Positions 1 through 6,432 of a stretch of 7,482 nucleotides of DNA are shown here, one piece after another. The number at the start of each line of letters is the position of its first letter. The first letter of the stretch is position 1. Origin of the DNA: Bacteroidota bacterium (GTDB lineage: Bacteria > Bacteroidota > Ignavibacteria > Ignavibacteriales > Ignavibacteriaceae); assembly GCA_023453665.1 (NCBI GenBank), contig JAEXTA010000115.1:1-7482 (forward strand). The letters run 5' to 3'. Below the pieces are notes generated by a model. That model was not told where the DNA came from, made no database searches, and saw only the letters and a list, made by a program, of their open reading frames with translations. The position numbers and the translations under genes were made by a program.

Positions 1-1
1 A

Positions 2-61
2 AGCAGCCTTAATCCTTTCGATAAAAACAAAAAAATAATTGACTACTTAATTCAGGAATGA
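2..61 (+). CDS. Glutamate formimidoyltransferase, C-terminal end only (partial)
   Basis: Only the last 19 codons and the TGA stop lie in the window; the gene begins to the left. The visible residues read SSLNPFDKNKKIIDYLIQE. This resembles the end of the formimidoyltransferase half of human FTCD, which has the pattern SL-x-PF-x-x-x-x-x-IIEYL followed by a charged tail (recalled, not aligned by software). The family transfers the formimino group of N-formimino-glutamate to tetrahydrofolate, the last step of one histidine degradation route. The call is strengthened by the next gene, 17 bases downstream on the same strand, which encodes the cyclodeaminase that uses its product. The identification rests on a short tail plus context, so it is probable but not certain. 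Confidence 0.6.
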   Translation, partial: SSLNPFDKNKKIIDYLIQE

Positions 62-67
62 AAAAAT

Positions 68-75
68 AAAGGTGA
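68..75 (+). promoter_or_regulatory. Ribosome binding site of the cyclodeaminase gene
   Basis: The string AAAGGTGA sits 3 bases before the ATG at 79. It is a good Shine-Dalgarno match and fixes the start of the cyclodeaminase. It lies in the 17-base gap after the stop of the preceding gene, so the two genes are likely transcribed together but initiated separately. Confidence 0.65.
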
Positions 76-78
76 AAC

Positions 79-711
79 ATGGATTTAAATAAATCACTGC
101 AAACATATCTTAACGAAGTCGCATCGGACTCTCCAACACCCGGCGGCGGTAATGTGGCTGCTTTCAGCGGTGCTTTAGCATGCAGTCTTGGTATAATGGT
201 CTGTAATCTTTCCATTGGCAAAAAAAAGTATGCTGATGTTGAAGAGGAATTAAAAGATGTAAGATTTCAGCTTGATAATTTTAAAAATAAATTTATTCAG
301 CTTGCTGAAGAAGACAATGAAGCCTTTAATAAAGTTATGGCAGCATTTAAGCTTCCAAAGGAGACAGATGAACAAAGAGTTTTGCGTGAAAATAAAATTG
401 AAGAGGCGACACTTGGTGCCGCAGTTGTTCCCGGTTCTGTGATTAAAGTTTGTAAGAATGTTATGCCGTCTATTCATTTAGTTGCTAAAAAAGGAAATCA
501 GAATTCACTCTCTGATGCCGGTGTAGCAGTTTCATTATTGAAAAGTGCAGCACAAGGTGCAATGCTTAATGTTTTAATTAATTGTAATGCTTTAAAAGAT
601 CAGAATGACGCAAATGATATGCTGATGAAAACCGAATTGATATATAATGATATAAGAGCCGAAGCTGTTGTAATTCTGAATGAAATAAATTATAAACTGA
701 AGAAAAAATAA
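79..711 (+). CDS. Cyclodeaminase/cyclohydrolase family protein (formimidoyl-THF cyclodeaminase, FTCD_C)
   Basis: This 210-residue protein matches the FTCD C-terminal domain family along its whole length. Visible family features are the SPTPGGG loop at residues 18-24 followed by a small-residue helix (NVAAFSGALACSLGIMV, 25-41), the acidic helix EEDNEAFNKVM (77-87), and the SDAGVAVSLLKSAAQGAMLN block (145-164). The family is all-helical and cytoplasmic. It converts 5-formimidoyl-tetrahydrofolate to 5,10-methenyl-tetrahydrofolate with release of ammonia. Related proteins of the same fold are methenyl-THF cyclohydrolases (FchA type), and sequence alone does not separate the two well. The probable formimidoyltransferase tail immediately upstream favours the cyclodeaminase role in histidine catabolism. 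In mammals both activities are one fused protein; here they are separate adjacent genes. The start is the ATG behind a clear Shine-Dalgarno site. A lysine-rich tail ends the protein. Confidence 0.88.
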   Translation: MDLNKSLQTYLNEVASDSPTPGGGNVAAFSGALACSLGIMVCNLSIGKKKYADVEEELKDVRFQLDNFKNKFIQLAEEDNEAFNKVMAAFKLPKETDEQRVLRENKIEEATLGAAVVPGSVIKVCKNVMPSIHLVAKKGNQNSLSDAGVAVSLLKSAAQGAMLNVLINCNALKDQNDANDMLMKTELIYNDIRAEAVVILNEINYKLKKK

Positions 712-739
712 TTCAGGTTGATTTAAGAAGTCACCGCAG

Positions 740-2428
740 TCATTTTTTCTTTTTAGTATCAAAAACTAAATCAAGTAAAGACCAGCGCGGTTTAAGATTG
801 AGTGTATCCGGATAAAATCGAAACCAGTCGGCAGGTTTATATGGATACACTTCACCGTGATTAAAATCAGTGCTGTCTGAAACTGAATGTGCCCACAATA
901 CGTACTTCCCTGCTTCCACTCTCTCAAAATTAAAGCTTCTGTTAACCTTTTGTTTATAGACTTTGTCTTTGTTAGCAATATCTTCAAGTACAAGCATTAA
1001 GGGTTGTGTTGAATCTGAACTTTCAACAATGCCGGAAACACCGGTAAATTCTAATCCGCTGATTGTCTTAAATCTGAATACATACATTGAGTCATATTTA
1101 TTTCCTGCCACATCGACAGCCTTACTAAGGTCAATTTTGATCTCATAATCTTTTTGTACTTCAAGATCTTTTACCGGTTTGATCTCTAAAGTTGCATCAT
1201 CAGGAAAACTCATTCTGTAAGCAACCGGCTTACCTAAAGTATCGCTGAACGTGATTCCGCTTTTTAATTTCGTTGAATCGAACGCGTCAGTAAAATAAAA
1301 TTGAAAATATGTTCCGGTATAGTCTACATTTGTCGATTTTATTTGAGGGATAGTTTTAACGATACCGGGTTTCGAAGTATCTGCTTTATCACTGATTGTC
1401 AGCGATACGATATCGTTCTTAAAAATATTTCCTGTAAGATCTTTTATAACATTCGCAGTAAGAAAGTAGTCATAGTTCTGATTCAGACTATCATCTATAA
1501 CAAGAATAATTTCTGTATTCTTTTTAGTATGGCGATAAATATATTCAGGAATAATTATCCTGTTAGTTATTGAATCAACCACCGAAAAATTTGCTTTATT
1601 GATTATCGATGAATCAAATTCTTCGCTGATATTTAGAAGAATGTGATTTTTATCTGTCATCGCTGCCGTAAGTAAACGCGGTGGAGTTGTATCTTTTTTT
1701 GTTAAGAAAAAATCCAGTCCTGTGTAAAGTGAATCATCTTCATCTAATACTACGTCATAAGCTGGTACACCGATTTTATCCTGTTCAACATTATAAAGCA
1801 AATCCCTGAACTCATCTTTAACTGCGAATATGCGATATGAGGATGCGGCTAATCCGAGCAGTTTATAACTTCCGTCATTACCGCACTGGGAAACATAATC
1901 CGGTTTAGAAACTGACGGATCAATTGTATCCCGATCCAGTTTATATGCAAACATCATGACGCCTTCGGGTTTTTCATCATAAACTTTTCCGGAAATAATT
2001 CTCCGGTCTATTTTATCACCAGTAGAAAAAGTAAAACTGAATGATTGCGCCATTCTGTTGCGGTTATTATGATCAACTACATCTGTACCAAGAGTTATAA
2101 CATAGGTTGTATTCTCTCTTAATGCTGAAGGAAATTCTACTTGTACATATCTCCCGCTCCAGGATAATTCCAGTTCACCATCAATTGCGGGTGAAATAAA
2201 TATAGCGTCTTTTACAGAACGTTTGTCCACATATTCAGAGAAACCAAGTTCAAAATAATTGTCGTCAAAATTAATTGTTCCATCCTGCGGATATAATTCA
2301 ATTATTTCAGGAGGAATTTTGTCGACTTCTCCCCCCCCGGGTGGAAGTTGATTGGCACAAGACGAAATTAAAAATGCTGCAATCAACAGGAAAATATTTA
2401 CGATTACTTGTTTTGTTTTTTTAACCAT
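740..2428 (-). CDS. Lipoprotein with multiple Ig-like (Big_5-type) domains
   Basis: The 562-residue product begins with a lipoprotein signal: a basic start (VKKTK), a hydrophobic stretch (about residues 8-21) and the lipobox ISSC with the lipidated cysteine at 24. A Pro/Gly-rich linker (29-33) follows. The rest looks like a chain of beta-sandwich domains. The first, about 38-136, starts DKIPPEIIELYPQDG and has the Big_5 (SbsA-like) pattern. About 142-244 resembles a carboxypeptidase-regulatory-like fold (ISGKVYDE ... DGSYKLLGLAASSYRI). Two more Ig-like units begin at TTPP (247-250) and SKPG (352-355), and a C-terminal beta domain at about 462-555 contains the VYPYKPADWFRFYPD block seen in Bacteroidetes 'Ig-like domain-containing proteins'. 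No catalytic motif was seen. Its role is probably structural or envelope-associated; the exact function is unknown. The ATG lies inside the end of the upstream transglycosylase gene (25-base overlap) behind only a weak AGAGA, so translation is probably coupled. A G8 run lies at codons 31-33. Confidence 0.8.
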   Translation of the reverse strand: MVKKTKQVIVNIFLLIAAFLISSCANQLPPGGGEVDKIPPEIIELYPQDGTINFDDNYFELGFSEYVDKRSVKDAIFISPAIDGELELSWSGRYVQVEFPSALRENTTYVITLGTDVVDHNNRNRMAQSFSFTFSTGDKIDRRIISGKVYDEKPEGVMMFAYKLDRDTIDPSVSKPDYVSQCGNDGSYKLLGLAASSYRIFAVKDEFRDLLYNVEQDKIGVPAYDVVLDEDDSLYTGLDFFLTKKDTTPPRLLTAAMTDKNHILLNISEEFDSSIINKANFSVVDSITNRIIIPEYIYRHTKKNTEIILVIDDSLNQNYDYFLTANVIKDLTGNIFKNDIVSLTISDKADTSKPGIVKTIPQIKSTNVDYTGTYFQFYFTDAFDSTKLKSGITFSDTLGKPVAYRMSFPDDATLEIKPVKDLEVQKDYEIKIDLSKAVDVAGNKYDSMYVFRFKTISGLEFTGVSGIVESSDSTQPLMLVLEDIANKDKVYKQKVNRSFNFERVEAGKYVLWAHSVSDSTDFNHGEVYPYKPADWFRFYPDTLNLKPRWSLLDLVFDTKKKK

Positions 2429-3804
2429 TCTCTGTAAGCTCTTACATTCTTAAGATGTTCAGAATAAGTTTTAGCAAATTTATGCCCTCCTGTTCCGTCA
2501 GCAACAAAATATAAATATTGGTGTTCTGCAGGAAAGATCGATGCCAATAAAGCTTCCTTCCCGGGATTATTAATTGGCCCCGGCGGAAGACCGCTGTATA
2601 AATAAGTATTGTATGGTGAATTAATTCTGAGATCCTTATACAATAATCTTTTCCATCCATTAGGCTGAAGAAACTGAATTGTGGGGTCCGCCTGCAGTTT
2701 CATACCGATTCTTAATCTATTGTAATATACCCCGGCAACAAGAGGCATTTCTTCAATCTTTTTTGTTTCTCCTTCAACTATAGATGCCATAGTTATAACA
2801 TCGTGTTTGGACCGTTTGTTTTTCTCAATTATAGTCTGAACAGAATCATTAAATATTGAGTTCATTTTTTTTAAAAGAGTATCAATCACTTCTTTCGGAG
2901 AACTTTTTTCGAATATTAAATATTTTCCCGGCAGTAAATATCCTTCAAGTGAAGATGCTTTGATGCCTAGCGAATCGATAAATGATCTGTCTGTTGTTAA
3001 GGTATAAAAAGAAAGCGAATCAACTTTTAATTCTCTGTTAACCGCACCGGCAATCCATTTCGACGACACGCCATTATAAATTTTTAGTGTTTTTAAAAAA
3101 TCTGCTTTGCCATACATAAATAAATCAAGCAGATCAAGATAACTAAGATTGTTCGGGATAAAATATCTGCCTGATCTTAACTTTGTTTCTGCTCCATAAA
3201 TAAATGCCGCTGCCCTGAAATTAAACTCACTTGGAATTATTTCTTCATCAGATAAACGTTTAGCGACTGATGTAAATGTTTCTCCATACCGGATCTCAAA
3301 CTTGTACGGAACTGGTTTATGAAAAGTATTCCCTGTAAAAAATGTATAATAAAAAATGAGAAGAAGCAGAAAGAAAAAACCTCCGATGATGAAGTATTCC
3401 CTTCTTCCAAACATACTTTTTACAGATTTTCTTTCAGAGGTACTAAATTCTTTCAATTCTCTTTTTTGATATATAATTTTTTGCTGAAGTGCTCTCGATT
3501 CATCAACAATCCGTTCATAAATGCGGACAATTGTGGAGTTATCAATCGGACCATCATTAACAGTTTTAATATTATTATTAATTTCTTTTTCACGTTGCGG
3601 TGAGTATGCCTTTAAACCTGAATGACGCTTTAATTTAGCAATCAAAATTGAATAGTAAAATCGTTTATTCAAAAGTTTTACTATTTTTTTATCAATCTCA
3701 TCAGTTGATTTTCTTAGTTCCCGAAGTTTCTTTTCATCATCGTCATTAAAAACTTTTGGCTTGAATTCATCCTGTCCTGTTTTATTTGTATCACCTTTTT
3801 TCAA
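2404..3804 (-). CDS. mltG: Chorismate mutase (AroQ) - MltG endolytic transglycosylase fusion
   Basis: The 466-residue protein has two recognisable parts. Residues about 24-112 are an AroQ-type chorismate mutase. Hand alignment to the E. coli P-protein mutase places R31, R48, K59, R71, E72, S103 and Q107 on its catalytic R11, R28, K39, R51, E52, S84 and Q88. After a basic stretch (RELKEF ... FGRREY) comes one membrane helix (about 137-156), then an MltG/YceG domain. That domain has a LysM-like start (IRYGETFTSVAKRL, 171-184), the catalytic block MASIVEGET with presumed catalytic E344, NRLRIGMKLQADPT (362-375), and PYNTY...GLPPGPINNPG followed by LYFVADGTGGHKF up to the end. MltG cleaves nascent glycan strands in the periplasm and so helps set strand length. 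The mutase would remain cytoplasmic, where chorismate is converted to prephenate. The start is TTG, overlapping the tsaD stop by 4 bases. An in-frame TAA lies 8 codons upstream and no other ATG, GTG or TTG precedes the mutase domain. The first internal ATG is M131, which would give a plain MltG. Confidence 0.9.
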   Translation of the reverse strand: MKKGDTNKTGQDEFKPKVFNDDDEKKLRELRKSTDEIDKKIVKLLNKRFYYSILIAKLKRHSGLKAYSPQREKEINNNIKTVNDGPIDNSTIVRIYERIVDESRALQQKIIYQKRELKEFSTSERKSVKSMFGRREYFIIGGFFFLLLLIFYYTFFTGNTFHKPVPYKFEIRYGETFTSVAKRLSDEEIIPSEFNFRAAAFIYGAETKLRSGRYFIPNNLSYLDLLDLFMYGKADFLKTLKIYNGVSSKWIAGAVNRELKVDSLSFYTLTTDRSFIDSLGIKASSLEGYLLPGKYLIFEKSSPKEVIDTLLKKMNSIFNDSVQTIIEKNKRSKHDVITMASIVEGETKKIEEMPLVAGVYYNRLRIGMKLQADPTIQFLQPNGWKRLLYKDLRINSPYNTYLYSGLPPGPINNPGKEALLASIFPAEHQYLYFVADGTGGHKFAKTYSEHLKNVRAYREWLKKQNK

Positions 3805-4826
3805 CTTGCTGCCGGTAAGAAATAATTATCTGGTAATGCAGGATATGGACTGATATCAAGATTAAACCTGTTTCCGTTTTCAAATAATTTTTGAGCTCGA
3901 TAGGCGATCATTGCCGCATTATCGCCGCAATATATAAGGTCAGGAATGACCAGTTTTTTATTATACAAATTAGATAGTTCATTAAACTTTCGCCGGATGT
4001 TTTGATTAGCCGCCACTCCGCCAACGACAGAAATGGAGTTTACATTAAATTGTTTTAAGGCTCTTTCAGTATTGAGAATCAATGCTCTAACAGCAGCTTC
4101 CTGAAAAGAGTACGAAATTTTTTCTACCATATTTCCAGGTATTTCTGATCCGGTATTAAAATTCTTTTGAATGAATCTTAACACTGCTGTTTTCAATCCA
4201 CTGAATGAAAAATCATAAGCATTTTTTAACTCTGCAACAGGAAAAATTATTTCGTTGTTCAAACCATTTTCTGCGGCTTTTTGAATTTTAGGACCACCCG
4301 GATATCCAAGTCCAAGCATTTTTGCAACTTTATCAAATGCTTCACCAACTGCGTCGTCAACTGTACTTCCAAGTTTAATAATTTTTTTTTGTGATTCAAC
4401 GAGAAGTAAAAGAGTATGTCCGCCTGATACCACAAGAACAAGAGCAGGAAATTCAGGTTTTTCTTTCATTAAAAATCCTGAGTAAATATGTCCTTCAATA
4501 TGATTTACCGGAACGAATTCCTTTTTGAGTGCGAATGCTAATCCTTTTGAATAAGTAAGTCCAACCAAAAGCGCTCCGACAAGTCCGGGACCAGCGGTTG
4601 CAGCAAAAATATCAACATCATTTAAATTAATCCCAGCTTTTTTAAGAGCATTTTTCACCAGCGGATTTAAAATTTGAAGGTGTGCTCTGCTAGAGAGTTC
4701 AGGAACAACACCTCCGAACCTGGAATGGAAATCCTGTGATGAAATTAAATTTACCTTTAGTTCATCATCCTTAATAATTGCAACCGAAGTTTCATCGCAT
4801 GAACTTTCTATTGCGAGTACAGTCAT
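3801..4826 (-). CDS. tsaD: tRNA N6-adenosine threonylcarbamoyltransferase TsaD
   Basis: This 341-residue protein is full length for TsaD (Kae1/Gcp family). The diagnostic features run in order: IESSCDETSVA at 6-16, the metal-binding HIEGH (H109 and H113), VSGGHT (133-138), the GEAFDKVAKMLGLGYPGGP block (161-179), FSFSGLKTA (206-214), GGVAAN (269-274) and CGDNAAM (300-306) with the third metal ligand D302. TsaD transfers the threonylcarbamoyl group from threonylcarbamoyl-AMP, made by TsaC/TsaB partners not in this window, onto A37 of tRNAs reading ANN codons, giving t6A. It is cytoplasmic and normally essential. The ATG overlaps the TGA of proline dehydrogenase by 4 bases (ATGA). The end overlaps the TTG start of the next gene by 4 bases (TTGA), so it sits inside a coupled operon. 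An A9 run at 4382-4390 encodes part of a KKII stretch. Confidence 0.97.
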   Translation of the reverse strand: MTVLAIESSCDETSVAIIKDDELKVNLISSQDFHSRFGGVVPELSSRAHLQILNPLVKNALKKAGINLNDVDIFAATAGPGLVGALLVGLTYSKGLAFALKKEFVPVNHIEGHIYSGFLMKEKPEFPALVLVVSGGHTLLLLVESQKKIIKLGSTVDDAVGEAFDKVAKMLGLGYPGGPKIQKAAENGLNNEIIFPVAELKNAYDFSFSGLKTAVLRFIQKNFNTGSEIPGNMVEKISYSFQEAAVRALILNTERALKQFNVNSISVVGGVAANQNIRRKFNELSNLYNKKLVIPDLIYCGDNAAMIAYRAQKLFENGNRFNLDISPYPALPDNYFLPAAS

Positions 4827-5725
4827 CTTTTAAAAGAAAAAATATTTTTAAAAATATAACCAGCCATCTGCGGATTTTCTTTTAATCTTCTTACCGAGTA
4901 GGCATACCATTTCTCTCCAAACGGAACATAAATTCTGATCTTGTAACCGTCTGAATTAATTTTATCGCGTAAATCTTCTTTAACACCAAGCAGCATCTGA
5001 AATTCAAATTTATCTTTAGGAATATTCAGTTGCTTAATTAGTTTGTATGCACCTTCAATTAGATAATCATCGTGTGTCGCGATACCGACATAATTTCCAT
5101 CCCTGAGCATCCGTTCAAGAATCTGAAGATAATTTTCGCGAACTTTTTGACGATCGCGATATGCAATTGATTCAGGTTCAATATAAATACCTTTACAAAG
5201 TCTGTAATTGGTGTTCATCTTGTTAAGTTCAACAACGTCATCAAAAGTTCGTTTTAAATATGCCTGTACCACAACACCAACGTTGTCATATTTTTCTCTG
5301 AGTTTTTTATAAACCCGGAAAGTTGCATCAGTGTATGGAGAGTCTTCCATATCAATGCGGACAAAATTATTTATCTGTTTAGCTCTCTCGACTAATTCAG
5401 CAATCTGCTCGTAAGCAAAATGTTCATCTATACTAAGACCCATTTGTGTTGGTTTTATTGATAGGTTTGCTTTCAGATCGTTTTTTAATATCGCTTCAAG
5501 AACTTCTAAAGCTTCTTTTTTTGATTGGATAGCTTCATCCCTGTTTTTAATTGATTCGCCAAGTACATCAAGGGTTGCGTAAATATTTTTCTTATTGAAA
5601 TTGATAACCGTTTCTACAGCTTTTTCAAGCGTTACTCCTGCTATATATCTTTTTGAAAAGAACCCTACAACTGATTTGGGTAATAACTGAACTACAAAAA
5701 CTATTATTTTATTTATGAAAGTCAC
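4823..5725 (-). CDS. Proline dehydrogenase (monofunctional, FAD-dependent)
   Basis: The 300-residue protein matches the short monofunctional proline dehydrogenases, such as the roughly 300-residue Thermus enzyme, rather than the large bifunctional PutA. Visible features are RYIAG (26-30), KPTQMGL (91-97, with a lysine expected to contact substrate), RIDMEDSP (123-130), VQAYLKRT (153-160), LCKGIYIEP (176-184), ATHDD (216-220), FEFQMLLG (240-247), YVPFG (266-270) and the YSVRRLKENP block with the substrate-binding arginine pair R279-R280. The enzyme oxidises L-proline to pyrroline-5-carboxylate and passes electrons via FAD to the membrane quinone pool. The partner pyrroline-5-carboxylate dehydrogenase is not in the window. 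The N-terminus is hydrophobic (FINKIIVFVVQLL) and may help membrane association. Translation starts at GTG, supported by AGGAG five bases upstream. The gene opens the overlapping group that continues into tsaD and follows a possible promoter. Confidence 0.93.
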   Translation of the reverse strand: MTFINKIIVFVVQLLPKSVVGFFSKRYIAGVTLEKAVETVINFNKKNIYATLDVLGESIKNRDEAIQSKKEALEVLEAILKNDLKANLSIKPTQMGLSIDEHFAYEQIAELVERAKQINNFVRIDMEDSPYTDATFRVYKKLREKYDNVGVVVQAYLKRTFDDVVELNKMNTNYRLCKGIYIEPESIAYRDRQKVRENYLQILERMLRDGNYVGIATHDDYLIEGAYKLIKQLNIPKDKFEFQMLLGVKEDLRDKINSDGYKIRIYVPFGEKWYAYSVRRLKENPQMAGYIFKNIFSFKR

Positions 5726-5730
5726 AAAAA

Positions 5731-5735
5731 CTCCT
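5731..5735 (-). promoter_or_regulatory. Shine-Dalgarno site fixing the GTG start of proline dehydrogenase
   Basis: On the minus strand an AGGAG is followed by five T and then GTG at 5725-5723. This is the strongest Shine-Dalgarno match in the minus-strand group, with ideal spacing, and it decides for the GTG start. Confidence 0.8.
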
Positions 5736-5748
5736 GTAAATGTCGTTT

Positions 5749-5779
5749 CAAATTTAGCCGATGCCGCATACTAAATCAA
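5749..5779 (-). promoter_or_regulatory. Possible promoter for the proline dehydrogenase-tsaD-mltG-lipoprotein group
   Basis: In the gap after coaE the minus strand carries TTG (5779-5777), 20 bases, then TAAATTTG (5756-5749). The second element fits the Bacteroidetes primary-sigma -7 consensus TAnnTTTG, and the spacing to the TTG is within the accepted range. Transcription would start about 15-20 bases before the GTG. An inverted repeat (ATTTAG, 13 bases, CTAAAT; 5752-5776) spans the spacer. Whether this organism's sigma factor uses that consensus is inferred, and short AT-rich motifs can occur by chance. Confidence 0.4.
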
Positions 5780-5808
5780 TTAATAAAATTTTTGGTGAAA
5801 TTAGGATG

Positions 5809-6411
5809 TTATAAACTGGTTAGAATTAAAATTAAAAGATCAGCTTTCTTTCGTAAGTCTGAAAGTGAACCATTATTTTCAAAAATGAAGTCGGCTCTTT
5901 TAATTTTTTCTTCCTGCGGAATTTGATTGGAATCTCTTTTCAGAAAATCACTCTCGGAGAATTTCTTAGATTTGACTGCCCTTTCTAACCTTATCTTCAG
6001 TGGAGATGTAATAAGTACAACATGATTAAAAAAATCTTCCATATCAGCTTCATAAATGAGTGCAGCTTCTGTAAAGACAACTTTGGATTTCTTCTGATAT
6101 TCAGCGACTAGTCTGTTGGTTTCTGATATAACGACAGGATGTACAATCGAATTTAATTTTTGAACTTTTCCAGGATCAGAAAAAATATTTTCAGCAAGGT
6201 ATGAGTTATTCAAACTACCCTTTGAATAACTCATTTCACCAAACGTTAATATAATTTTCTTTTTTACAGATTTGTTTTCGTGCAGTATCTCTTTCGCTAG
6301 ATCGTCAGCATTGATTAATGGAAATCCGGCTTCACTCAAAAACCTGCAGAATGTAGATTTTCCGGAACCGATATTGCCAGTAATAGCAACTGATATTTTT
6401 TTCTCTTTCAT
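5809..6411 (-). CDS. coaE: Dephospho-CoA kinase CoaE
   Basis: The 200-residue protein is normal length for CoaE. It starts with a P-loop, GNIGSGKST (12-20), then has the family's INADDLAKEI (34-42, catalytic/substrate Asp pair D36-D37), LNSIVHPVV (86-94) and RDSNQIPQEEKIKRADFIFENNGS (159-182), the equivalent of the usual R-x-x-x-Q-x-PQEEK...ADFVIDNNG region. The enzyme phosphorylates the 3'-hydroxyl of dephospho-CoA with ATP, the last step of coenzyme A synthesis, in the cytoplasm. The usual P-L-L-F/Y-E segment reads EAALIYEAD here (115-123), a mild departure from consensus. The ATG at 6411 is preceded only by a short AAAGAG directly next to it, so initiation looks weak and may depend on the upstream gene, which ends 21 bases earlier. 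Confidence 0.94.
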   Translation of the reverse strand: MKEKKISVAITGNIGSGKSTFCRFLSEAGFPLINADDLAKEILHENKSVKKKIILTFGEMSYSKGSLNNSYLAENIFSDPGKVQKLNSIVHPVVISETNRLVAEYQKKSKVVFTEAALIYEADMEDFFNHVVLITSPLKIRLERAVKSKKFSESDFLKRDSNQIPQEEKIKRADFIFENNGSLSDLRKKADLLILILTSL

Positions 6412-6432
6412 CTCTTTACAGGTTGATGAAAA

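Larger units (their letters stand above)
5726..5808. other. Gap between coaE and proline dehydrogenase
   Basis: This 83-base stretch is the largest non-coding gap in the window. It holds the Shine-Dalgarno site and promoter-like element described separately. No GC-rich hairpin with a T-run is visible after the coaE stop, so no terminator is called and read-through from rny-coaE is possible. Confidence 0.6.

Noticed and set aside
250..477. Open frame of 75 codons on the minus strand inside the cyclodeaminase gene
   Set aside because: Antisense shadow of a well-recognised gene with no family resemblance. The same holds for 9-221.
697..716. Inverted repeat CTGAA...TTCAG across the end of the cyclodeaminase gene, a possible bidirectional terminator for the convergent junction
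   Set aside because: The stem is only 5 base pairs (8 with a mismatch), its loop is all A/T, and no proper T-run follows on the plus strand. Too weak to call.
1301..1573. Open frame of 90 codons on the plus strand
   Set aside because: It lies wholly inside the lipoprotein gene on the opposite strand, has no ribosome binding site and a composition typical of an antisense shadow. The same applies to 963-1148 and 3319-3603.
2404..3804. The idea that the chorismate mutase part is a separate gene read through by error
   Set aside because: No stop codon or start codon arrangement separates the parts; the linker is open and basic, as expected before a membrane helix with its N-terminus inside.
4827..4836. 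Perfect 10-base palindrome CTTTTAAAAG just before the tsaD start
   Set aside because: It is A/T-rich, lies within the last codons of proline dehydrogenase and is easily explained by chance.
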